A DNA stretch of 5,001 nt from Flavobacteriales bacterium (GTDB lineage: Bacteria > Bacteroidota > Bacteroidia > Flavobacteriales > BACL11): the NCBI GenBank assembly GCA_012960835.1, contig DUAL01000140.1, positions 1 through 5,001 of the forward strand, read 5' to 3'. The notes beneath the pieces are model-generated. The model did no database searches. It saw only the letters and a list, made by a program, of their open reading frames with translations, and was not told the DNA's origin. The translations under genes were made by a program, and so were the position numbers. This document shows, piece by piece, positions 1 to 5,001 of this stretch. Each line of letters begins with the position of its first letter. The stretch's first letter is position 1.

Positions 1-1602
1 GTCTACGAGATTACTGATGATGGATCTTTGGCTTTTAACATACAGCAAAACCTTCTTTTGTTAGAATATGAAGCTGATTTGATTGATGTTCATGTTAAGT
101 ACGGAACTAAGGCGAACCCAGTCGGGTCAATATTACTTAATACATTTCTTATAGGGATTCCACTGTTAATAGACCCGAGTGAGCAAGTGGATATGTTTAC
201 TGGCTATGAAGCTAGCGATAATGTTATAAGAACTATAAGAAAAAATGCAAGAAAAACAGGCGTCAGAAAGTGGCATAAATTTTCAGTAGATGGCACCAAA
301 GTAAATATTGAATCAGATGGTGTAATTTTATTTAATGGTTTAAAACAAAAAACCAATGATATTGGTTTTGTTTTTAGAGATGCTCGTAGAAATAGCAAGA
401 TATATGGAGATACAGGAAAGATTAATTCGGTCACTGTAAAGGTTAAGGGTGACCTATCTGATATTACAAAAAAGATTAATATTCAGGAAATTGATACTTA
501 TCCAGTCCAAACAGTTTTATGGTCAAGTAATACATATAAATATTTAGGAAAGGGCGGATCGAACCGTGATACTTTAGATAAAAAAATATCCAGTATGGCT
601 GAATTAGAGTTTGAGAAATATAGCAAGCCTCCAGTTAGCTTGGTTAGAGAGTATAACGATTTAAAAAATCAACAACCAAAGCAAACTACTCTAACTAAAG
701 AAGAGTTTGAGAAAACTAGTGATTTTAATAAGAGGGTTCTTGAAAGTAAAAGAATTTATGATAATTCAGCACAAGACTACAACAATAAAATTTCAAATAT
801 TAATGCGAGACTCAATCAATTTAACAAAACGCATTCTACCTTGCCAAAATATTTAAAATTATCGATTTATGAAAAAGCGTTAAACAATATTCGTGGCATT
901 CCGATTCTAACATTTAAGAGATATGATGCCGACGCAGAATTGTTTTATGCTACATTGACATCTAGCAATGATAATTTTTATGAGGATGTTGTTGCTAAAA
1001 TTGAGCCAACTTCGGCCAAAAAATTAAAAGACTTTTTGGCGGGCTTGACAAGAAAAAAAATGAATAACAACCCTGGAAATACTATTGGTTATTGTGACAG
1101 ACTAAGTCAAATAAATAATAAGTCAAATACTCAAATTGCATTATTTGATAAATGCAAGAAGAATTGGCCGTCCAAATGGGTAACCGCAACACCTAAAATA
1201 ACTTTTGGTTATTGTGACAGACTAAGTCAAATAAATAATAAGTCAAATACTCAAATTACATTATTTGATAAATGCAAGAAGAAGTGGCCGTGGAAATGGG
1301 TAACCGCAACACCTAAAAATGTAGAAAGTGCATTTAATAATCACGGTTTTGGAAAAATAATTGGTGATTATGACTCGGGAAGGGCAATGTACAACAATTT
1401 AGGTTGTTCAGGTTGTCACGGTGCTGCTGGTAATTCAGTGATACCGTCATACCCTTCATTAGCGGGTAAAGACGCTGGTTGGATTGTTCAACAGTTAAAA
1501 GACTTCCAGTCTGGCGCTCGTGTAGACCCAACTATGAATGCAATGGCACCGATGGCTGCTGGCAATGAAATAAATATAGCTAAATATCTAAGGATGCAAT
1601 GA
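1..1602 (+). CDS. Multidomain periplasmic protein with duplicated two-cysteine module and C-terminal cytochrome c domain (5' end missing)
   Basis: The frame is open from base 1, so the gene most likely begins upstream. A TTG at 28 could be a start but has only a weak ribosome site and no signal peptide follows it, although haem attachment requires export. Numbering from that TTG: a hydrophobic stretch at about 31-49; a mixed region to about 200; a charged helical region at 222-268 containing EEFEKTSDFNKRV, a phrase I have seen in other bacterial envelope proteins; a region at 289-340 with KRYDADAELFYATL; two 40-residue modules at 352-391 and 392-431, each with two cysteines; and a cytochrome c domain at about 440-524. 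The haem motif is CSGCH (C460, C463, H464), and the later QLKDFQSGAR plus a Met cluster (M503, M506, M509: candidate sixth ligand) resemble cytochrome c4/c553. The role is probably periplasmic electron transfer or redox sensing. Its stop overlaps the start of the caspase-like gene. The cytochrome assignment is firm; the overall function is unknown. Confidence 0.85.
   Translation, partial: VYEITDDGSLAFNIQQNLLLLEYEADLIDVHVKYGTKANPVGSILLNTFLIGIPLLIDPSEQVDMFTGYEASDNVIRTIRKNARKTGVRKWHKFSVDGTKVNIESDGVILFNGLKQKTNDIGFVFRDARRNSKIYGDTGKINSVTVKVKGDLSDITKKINIQEIDTYPVQTVLWSSNTYKYLGKGGSNRDTLDKKISSMAELEFEKYSKPPVSLVREYNDLKNQQPKQTTLTKEEFEKTSDFNKRVLESKRIYDNSAQDYNNKISNINARLNQFNKTHSTLPKYLKLSIYEKALNNIRGIPILTFKRYDADAELFYATLTSSNDNFYEDVVAKIEPTSAKKLKDFLAGLTRKKMNNNPGNTIGYCDRLSQINNKSNTQIALFDKCKKNWPSKWVTATPKITFGYCDRLSQINNKSNTQITLFDKCKKKWPWKWVTATPKNVESAFNNHGFGKIIGDYDSGRAMYNNLGCSGCHGAAGNSVIPSYPSLAGKDAGWIVQQLKDFQSGARVDPTMNAMAPMAAGNEINIAKYLRMQ
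1081..1320 (+). repeat. In-frame tandem duplication, two 120-bp units
   Basis: The units are 1081-1200 and 1201-1320. Read base by base, they differ at 1084/1204, 1138/1258, 1164/1284, 1172/1292 and 1173/1293, and again only at the last two bases of the unit. Each encodes a module beginning GYCDRLSQINN, continuing through FDKCKK and W-P-x-K-W, and ending VTATPK. The length is a multiple of three, so the frame is kept. The near identity points to a recent duplication or to gene conversion. Confidence 0.97.
1345..1599 (+). other. Cytochrome c (class I, c4/c553-like) domain coding segment
   Basis: This segment encodes the haem c domain at the C-terminus of the first gene. The Cys-Ser-Gly-Cys-His codons lie at 1405-1419. 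After them come P-S-L-A-G-K, W-I-V-Q-Q-L-K-D-F-Q-S-G-A-R and a methionine-rich segment, in the order seen in cytochrome c4/c553 proteins. By hand count, bases 1381-1560 are about 47% G+C, while sample lines of the same gene (481-540 and 781-840) are about 27-28%. Part of this comes from Gly and Ala codons. The contrast may also mean that the domain was joined to the rest of the protein by fusion. Confidence 0.85.
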
Positions 1603-1604
1603 TG
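1589..1604 (+). promoter_or_regulatory. Ribosome binding site and overlapping stop/start
   Basis: TAAGG at 1589-1593 lies 5 bases before ATG 1599 and 8 bases before the adjacent ATG 1602. The upstream gene's stop TGA occupies 1600-1602. The ATGATG/TGA overlap implies translational coupling of the cytochrome-domain gene and the caspase-like gene. Spacing slightly favours the ATG at 1602, which would shorten the protein by one residue. Confidence 0.6.
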
Positions 1605-2873
1605 ATTAGATCTAAAAAACTTTATTGGTTGTTTTTGTTATTTATTTTTTTAGGTGGTTGTGCACAGCAGAGCGAAGATCAAAATATTAAGAAGACTCCA
1701 AGTATAGAAGTAGAAAAAAAATCTTTTGGCCCAATAATTAGGTACAAACTTGATGGAACTGTACTCGAATTAAAAAGTATTATTGTAAAAAATGATAATA
1801 ATGTATTTGATTTTTATCCAGTAGCTAATTCTAACAATTCAAATTCAAATTCTTTAATGGTTAATATAGGTGAGAATACCAATATTGGAAAGCTGCAGAA
1901 CTTATCTAGTATAGATAATGCATTTATCGATGGTGTTGATTTTGATAGCGGTGAGGCTCAACAAAATGCGCAAGCATTAACTGAATTACAAAAAAAATTA
2001 GCTAGGCAGCAATTTATTTCCAATCAAGCTGATCAAATAGCAGAGATTGAACAAGAGCTTTCTGCTAAAGATCGTCCAAATGAAGCTTACAACAGCCTAT
2101 TTAAAAAGATTGGTTCTATCTCCAATCATGATGGATTACAATTTAACTCAAACACTATCGCTATTCTAATAGGTAATCGGAAATATAAACACAGTGTTCC
2201 AAAAGTTAGGTTTGCACATAACGATGTTGACCTAGTTGAAAAATATCTTTTATCAAGAGGTGTTAATCAAGAGAATATATACAAACATAAAGATAAAACC
2301 TTTGGCGAGATTACACAAATTTTTAATTTAGAATTAGATAGTATTATTGGCAATAATGGCTTAGACAAAAATATCTTAGTATACTACTCAGGTCACGGTA
2401 TTGTAGATCCTAGTACGAGCAATCCATACATACTTCCAGTTGATTCAAAACCAGGTTATGTGTCAACACATGGGTATTCACTTAATAAGCTTGTTAAGAC
2501 TGTTTCTAGTTTAAATGTATCCAGGCGTTCAATTATCATTGAATCCTGTTTTTCTGGCAATACAGCAGGAGGGCAAATCTTTAAAGACTCATCAGGCATT
2601 ATCATCCAACCAAGAGATATACAGCCAGGCAAGAACATGATATTAATAACAGCAGCTGGTAAAGACGAGGTAGCTTCGTGGGATAAGAATTATAGACTAG
2701 GTTTATTTACAAAGAATTTACTTAAAGGCTTGTCTGGTGAGGCAGATACAGATACAGATGGTATTGTATCGCTAGATGAATTAAAACTATTCTTGCAAGA
2801 TAAGGTGAATCATGAGGCAAGGCTGAATGATAAGCGACCACAAAACCCTGTGTTACGCATTCGATCTAATTAA
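1599..2873 (+). CDS. Caspase-like (peptidase C14) lipoprotein with EF-hand-like loop
   Basis: This 424-residue protein is predicted to be a cysteine endopeptidase held in the envelope by a lipid anchor. The signal peptide ends in lipobox LGGC (C21); Ala at +2 suggests outer-membrane sorting by the E. coli rule. Residues 22-115 are of unknown fold, and 118-158 are Gln/Glu-rich, probably a coiled coil. The caspase-like domain covers about 185-405: IAILIGNRKY, then RFAHNDVDLVEKYLLSRG, the catalytic-His motif YYSGHG (H266), and the catalytic-Cys motif ESCFSG (C317). The usual DxC is ExC here, so the acidic residue near the S1 pocket is conserved in charge. At 383-394 lies a full EF-hand-type loop (D-T-D-T-D-G-I-V-S-L-D-E). 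Both catalytic residues are present, so the enzyme may be active. Bacterial C14 proteins often cleave after Arg or Lys and some respond to Ca2+; the substrate here cannot be told. It is coupled to the cytochrome-domain gene and precedes a DUF4384-like lipoprotein. Confidence 0.93.
   Translation: MMIRSKKLYWLFLLFIFLGGCAQQSEDQNIKKTPSIEVEKKSFGPIIRYKLDGTVLELKSIIVKNDNNVFDFYPVANSNNSNSNSLMVNIGENTNIGKLQNLSSIDNAFIDGVDFDSGEAQQNAQALTELQKKLARQQFISNQADQIAEIEQELSAKDRPNEAYNSLFKKIGSISNHDGLQFNSNTIAILIGNRKYKHSVPKVRFAHNDVDLVEKYLLSRGVNQENIYKHKDKTFGEITQIFNLELDSIIGNNGLDKNILVYYSGHGIVDPSTSNPYILPVDSKPGYVSTHGYSLNKLVKTVSSLNVSRRSIIIESCFSGNTAGGQIFKDSSGIIIQPRDIQPGKNMILITAAGKDEVASWDKNYRLGLFTKNLLKGLSGEADTDTDGIVSLDELKLFLQDKVNHEARLNDKRPQNPVLRIRSN
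2814..2829 (+). promoter_or_regulatory. Ribosome-site-like sequence inside the end of the caspase gene
   Basis: GAGG at 2814-2817 and AAGG at 2819-2822 precede an ATG at 2827 that is in frame with the downstream lipoprotein gene. No comparable site precedes the ATG at 2878, which gives a normal signal peptide. Either translation starts at 2827 with a 17-residue leader extension, or ribosomes ending at 2873 restart at 2878. Confidence 0.35.
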
Positions 2874-2877
2874 TAAA

Positions 2878-3753
2878 ATGATTGCAATTAGAAAAAAAAT
2901 ATTTAGCCTTACTGTCACTATGCTCTTATTAAGCTCTTGTTCACAAGAGGTACTTATTCAAGAGAGTGTAAAAATTACTCCAATTAATCAAATCACTAAG
3001 ATTTTAGGTGGTAACAATATTTATGAACATGATTATTCATTTGATAATAGTATTTCAGAACAAGAAGCATGCAAAACAGCAGAGAAAGAACTAAAACAAC
3101 AGCAAATAGTAAACCAATGTGGCGTTCAGGATATTGAAAGTGTATCTGTGCTTACAATTTTTAACAATGATGAGCAATTCTATAATTTCATGAGAGAGCG
3201 CATAACTGGTGAAATAAAACTGTTTAATAAACAGGGGGAGTGGACTATTGATCGCATTACTCCTAATAGATTGAAATGCACTGTAAAAGCTAAAATTGAA
3301 GTTGTATGTCATCCTAGAGACACATCCTTTGCCCCATTATTTGCAGATAGCATCACTTTGAATAAGCGCAATTTTATTGAAGGAGATCAGTTAAAAATAG
3401 AAGTGGAATCTGAAAATAATCTATATTTCTATTTATTTCAATATTCTCCAGATTTAACTAACACTAAGAATGATAAGAAAAACTTTGTTCGCCTTTTTCC
3501 AAACCAATTAGATGCTGATAATTATTTTAAAAAAGGCACCTACAAAATTCCAAGTAACAATAAATATGATTTATTGTTAACTTTAGATGCTAATGAAATT
3601 TCTACTAATGAGTTAATCGTTGCTTTAGCACTAAGAAAAGGTGTACCTTTTAAACGAGCAATGACATTTGCTAATTTTAATAAGATTTTATCTGGGATAA
3701 AATTAGTTGATCGCCGAGAGGCGCATATCCCATATTCAGTAACTAAAAGATAA
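2878..3753 (+). CDS. Lipoprotein with C-terminal DUF4384-like domain
   Basis: I chose ATG 2878 because it gives a compact lipoprotein signal: MIAIRKK, a hydrophobic core, then lipobox LSSC with C21 as the lipid-bearing residue. An in-frame ATG at 2827 has a better ribosome site but would add 17 residues, overlapping the caspase gene. The mature 271-residue protein has a middle region (about 60-135) of the A-x-x-A helix plus strand type (EQEACKTAEKELKQQQ, later KLFNKQGEWTIDR and KCTVKAKIEVVC), reminiscent of the FlgT/LPP20-type folds of envelope proteins. Residues about 155-260 match the DUF4384 pattern: F-x-x-G-D-Q-L-K-I-E-V, YFYLFQYSPD, VRLFPN, K-G-T-Y-K-I-P, then LIVALALRKG. DUF4384 is often fused or adjacent to caspase-like domains in bacteria. 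Here the two are separate lipoproteins 4 bases apart, suggesting a complex at the membrane. It has no catalytic motif that I can see. Confidence 0.85.
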   Translation: MIAIRKKIFSLTVTMLLLSSCSQEVLIQESVKITPINQITKILGGNNIYEHDYSFDNSISEQEACKTAEKELKQQQIVNQCGVQDIESVSVLTIFNNDEQFYNFMRERITGEIKLFNKQGEWTIDRITPNRLKCTVKAKIEVVCHPRDTSFAPLFADSITLNKRNFIEGDQLKIEVESENNLYFYLFQYSPDLTNTKNDKKNFVRLFPNQLDADNYFKKGTYKIPSNNKYDLLLTLDANEISTNELIVALALRKGVPFKRAMTFANFNKILSGIKLVDRREAHIPYSVTKR

Positions 3754-3787
3754 CGATAGAGTAAAGCTCAAATACTTACTTAAATTT

Positions 3788-4033
3788 ATGAAAAAAATAA
3801 CCATTTGGATTGCAATTGTATCATTAATGTCTTTAAGTGCCTGCACTGCCAGTAAAATAGAAGATATAGGTACACATACTGTTCTAAACGAGCAGGTAAA
3901 TAGAACGACTGAAATTCAAGAGTATGTTGATACCAAGCAAAGAAAAACAGCATCAGAGCACATTTTAGAGCATCCATATGCTTTTGCTTTAGCTGCTAAT
4001 TTAGCAATGTATTTAGCAGTGTTTTTATTTTAG
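3788..4033 (+). CDS. Small lipoprotein with C-terminal hydrophobic helix
   Basis: This 81-residue protein begins MKKITIWIAI and has a lipobox LSAC with C19 as the lipidated residue. The mature part is only 63 residues: a polar, probably helical stretch (about 21-61, containing EIQEYVDTKQRKTASEH) and a hydrophobic end at 63-81 (PYAFALAANLAMYLAVFLF) long enough to span or enter a membrane. A lipid anchor at one end and a hydrophobic helix at the other is unusual and resembles small pore-forming or membrane-tethering peptides such as entericidin- or lysis-type lipoproteins, but I see no family match. It lies 34 bases after the DUF4384 gene, on the same strand, without a recognisable ribosome site (the upstream sequence is nearly all A and T). 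It probably belongs to the same transcript. The reading frame and signal peptide are convincing; the function is unknown. Confidence 0.75.
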   Translation: MKKITIWIAIVSLMSLSACTASKIEDIGTHTVLNEQVNRTTEIQEYVDTKQRKTASEHILEHPYAFALAANLAMYLAVFLF

Positions 4034-4083
4034 GTATTCTTGCAATGGTTATAGCGCCAAATGCACCTCAATAGAGTGAAGGG

Positions 4084-4266
4084 CTACTAATGAAAAACCT
4101 GCAAGGTGATGCAGATAAAAATTCTGATACATTTATCAGTCACAAGGAGTTAAGTGCTTATCTGTATGAAAATGTATCAAATAGTGCTAATGATATAGAC
4201 ATGGAGCAAAATCCTACATGGAGCGGTGTTGATAGTGATGCGATTTTAACCAAAGTGGCGCATTGA
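4084..4266 (+). pseudogene. C-terminal relic of a second caspase-like protein
   Basis: From ATG 4090 the frame encodes 58 residues starting MKNLQGDADKNSDTFISHKE and ending at TGA 4264-4266. It lines up with the end of the caspase-like protein encoded at 1599-2873: L-x-K-x-L-x-G-x-A-D-x-x-x-D-x-x-x-S-x-x-E-L. The match runs upstream of the ATG (residues SEGLL in the same frame) until a TAG at 4072-4074. Before that TAG the frame reads AMVIAPNAPQ, which could be a shortened continuation of the same domain, though this part is uncertain. The EF-hand-like loop is degenerate: D, N and D sit at positions 1, 3 and 5 and E at 12, but Gly at 6 is Thr. The catalytic His and Cys are absent. Most likely this is what remains of a duplicated or second caspase gene after deletion and a nonsense change. 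A short translated peptide cannot be excluded, since the frame from 4090 is intact, but no good ribosome site precedes it. Confidence 0.7.
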
Positions 4267-4277
4267 ATGTATCAATG
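4261..4277. repeat. Short inverted repeat between convergent genes
   Basis: CATTGA (4261-4266) and TCAATG (4272-4277) are perfect 6-base arms around a 5-base loop. The left arm contains the TGA of the plus-strand relic and the right arm contains the stop of the minus-strand lipoprotein gene. No T-run follows on either strand, so it is at best a weak terminator. No better terminator is visible in the gap between the convergent units. Confidence 0.4.
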
Positions 4278-4673
4278 AACTTCGTAACCCTTGTTAACCA
4301 GACAATTTTTTAATATTTTTGTCCTGGTTTCTTTCTCTTCAGTTTTTTTCCCACTACCGCCTATAACCCCACCCAAAACAGTGCCTGCAGCAACAAATGG
4401 TAATGCTGGCACAGTAATGGTACCTGCAACAAGAATAGCCACTCCTGCTACAGCCGAACCCCCGGTAAATGCACCAATGCCGGTATTGGTTAAAGATTCA
4501 GTGGTCAAGCTGTATTTTTTAGCATCTTTTTCACAAATAGCACGATCTTGCTCATATATTTGCATGTTTTTAATCTTGGCAAGATTAACCGGTACGTGAT
4601 TAGCACCACCAAAGCATCCAGATAGAAATACAAAAGGGATTGCTGCTAATATTGACTTGAAAGGTGTGTCCAT
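4272..4673 (-). CDS. Glycine-rich small lipoprotein (glycine-zipper-like)
   Basis: This 133-residue protein starts at ATG 4673 (reading leftward) with a lipoprotein signal peptide: MDTPFK, a hydrophobic core, and lipobox LSGC (C20 lipidated; Phe at +2). The mature protein has a polar segment with AICEKDAKKYSL (about 46-57), then a long Gly/Ala/Val segment at about 64-107 (GIGAFTGGSAVAGVAILVAG, later GTVLGGVIGG) of the glycine-zipper type found in outer-membrane or membrane-inserting lipoproteins, and a tail NCLVNKGYEVH. A Cys before a terminal (K/R)-G-Y is a recurring ending in small proteobacterial lipoproteins, and with the Cys at 47 it could form a disulfide. It is 26 bases downstream of the gene on its right, so probably co-transcribed with it. 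Only a weak AAAG precedes the start. A structural or membrane role is likely; a specific function cannot be given. Confidence 0.85.
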   Translation of the reverse strand: MDTPFKSILAAIPFVFLSGCFGGANHVPVNLAKIKNMQIYEQDRAICEKDAKKYSLTTESLTNTGIGAFTGGSAVAGVAILVAGTITVPALPFVAAGTVLGGVIGGSGKKTEEKETRTKILKNCLVNKGYEVH

Positions 4674-4699
4674 AGCTTTACTTTGAAATTTTTATTGAG

Positions 4700-5001
4700 T
4701 TAATAATCCAATAGATCCATAATATCTACATCTTCGGAGCTAGTATTTAATTTAATATAAAGATCTTTAGATGCTTTTTTAGTGGCCCTTATAACCAAAG
4801 AAGAAGTAATTCCTTTAACTGAATTTTCAGACACTTCTTTTTCTGCTGTAGCAGTGGCAGTATAGTTTCTGTTATCTGTTTTATGGTTGGCAGATACAGA
4901 AACATTAACTTTGACAATTACCGTATTTAAAGCAGCTGTATTATCTGGAATAGAGTCAAAAATATTTCCAAAAGGATTATTGCTTCTATCTTGGTTCATT
5001 G
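4700..5001 (-). CDS. Hypothetical protein, possibly incomplete at its 5' end
   Basis: The frame runs from ATG 4999 to the stop at 4700 and gives 99 residues beginning MNQDRSNNPFGNIF. Only two bases remain to the right of that ATG, so neither a ribosome site nor an upstream extension can be judged; the start may lie outside the window. No signal peptide, membrane helix or cysteine is present. The sequence alternates valine with polar residues (NTVIVKVNVSVSANH), followed by NYTATATAEKEV, and later a helix-like part with ATKKASKDLYIKL. This suggests two or three beta strands and a helix. The end is acidic (SSEDVDIMDLLDY). I do not recognise a family. It is the upstream partner of the glycine-rich lipoprotein gene (26-base gap), so the two may be expressed together. 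Confidence 0.6.
   Translation of the reverse strand, partial: MNQDRSNNPFGNIFDSIPDNTAALNTVIVKVNVSVSANHKTDNRNYTATATAEKEVSENSVKGITSSLVIRATKKASKDLYIKLNTSSEDVDIMDLLDY

Noticed and set aside
28..30. TTG as the true start of the first gene
   Set aside because: The frame is open to base 1, no strong ribosome site precedes it, and the product would lack the export signal that a haem c protein needs. The gene is better treated as incomplete.
349..375. Terminator-like hairpin: 9-base arms AAAACCAAT / ATTGGTTTT, loop GAT, then GTTTTT
   Set aside because: It lies in the middle of the first gene's reading frame, with an ordinary protein sequence across it. The stem is AT-rich and likely weak. It was kept out of the feature list as probable coincidence, though premature termination there cannot be excluded.
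1081..1320. CRISPR-like or mobile-element origin of the repeat
   Set aside because: There are only two directly adjacent units without spacers, the frame is kept and coding continues on both sides. It is a coding tandem duplication.
3707..3736. TTGATC ... CATATT, spacing 18, as a promoter for the small lipoprotein gene
   Set aside because: It is inside the DUF4384 gene, both boxes are imperfect, and in such AT-rich DNA similar pairs are frequent. Co-transcription from upstream is the simpler reading.
3786..3977. A 63-codon minus-strand frame opposite the small lipoprotein gene
   Set aside because: The plus-strand frame has a clean lipoprotein signal and fits the operon; the minus-strand product shows no comparable signal.
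4291..4599. A 102-codon plus-strand frame opposite the glycine-rich lipoprotein gene
   Set aside because: It lies almost wholly within the minus-strand gene, which has a clear lipobox and a family-like tail. The plus-strand product is Pro/Thr/Ala-rich as expected for the complement of Gly/Ala/Val codons.

Overview
The window comes from an AT-rich Gram-negative bacterium. Four complete genes encode lipoproteins with clear lipoboxes, and a c-type cytochrome domain of the c4/c553 type is present, so the products should work in the periplasm or on the outer membrane. A low-GC gammaproteobacterium, for example of the sulfur-oxidising kind, fits, but no taxonomic marker is present and this is only a weak inference.

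Layout, plus strand (1-4266): (a) the 3' part of a long gene (1-1602) whose product carries a helical EF-rich region, two near-identical 40-residue two-cysteine modules and a C-terminal haem c domain (CSGCH); (b) overlapping it by up to 4 bases, a lipoprotein with a complete caspase-like (peptidase C14) domain and an EF-hand-like loop (1599-2873); (c) just downstream, a lipoprotein ending in a DUF4384-like domain (2878-3753); (d) a small lipoprotein with a second, C-terminal hydrophobic helix (3788-4033); (e) a short reading frame (4090-4266) that reads as the last ~60 residues of a second caspase-like protein, probably a decayed relic. Minus strand (5001-4272): a gene of unknown function at the right edge (4999-4700), followed after 26 bases by a glycine-rich small lipoprotein (4673-4272). 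The two transcription units converge at about 4267.

Working model (inference): genes a-c form one translationally linked unit. A haem-bearing periplasmic protein is coupled to an envelope-anchored cysteine protease and a DUF4384 partner, with Ca2+ possibly acting through the EF-hand loop. That would be a redox- or calcium-responsive surface proteolysis system. The strongest second-look items are the cytochrome-caspase coupling, the recent in-frame 120-bp duplication in which every internal difference changes an amino acid, and the caspase relic at the end of the cluster. No RNA gene, insertion sequence, CRISPR array or origin was seen, and no stretch above 300 bases is without a gene.
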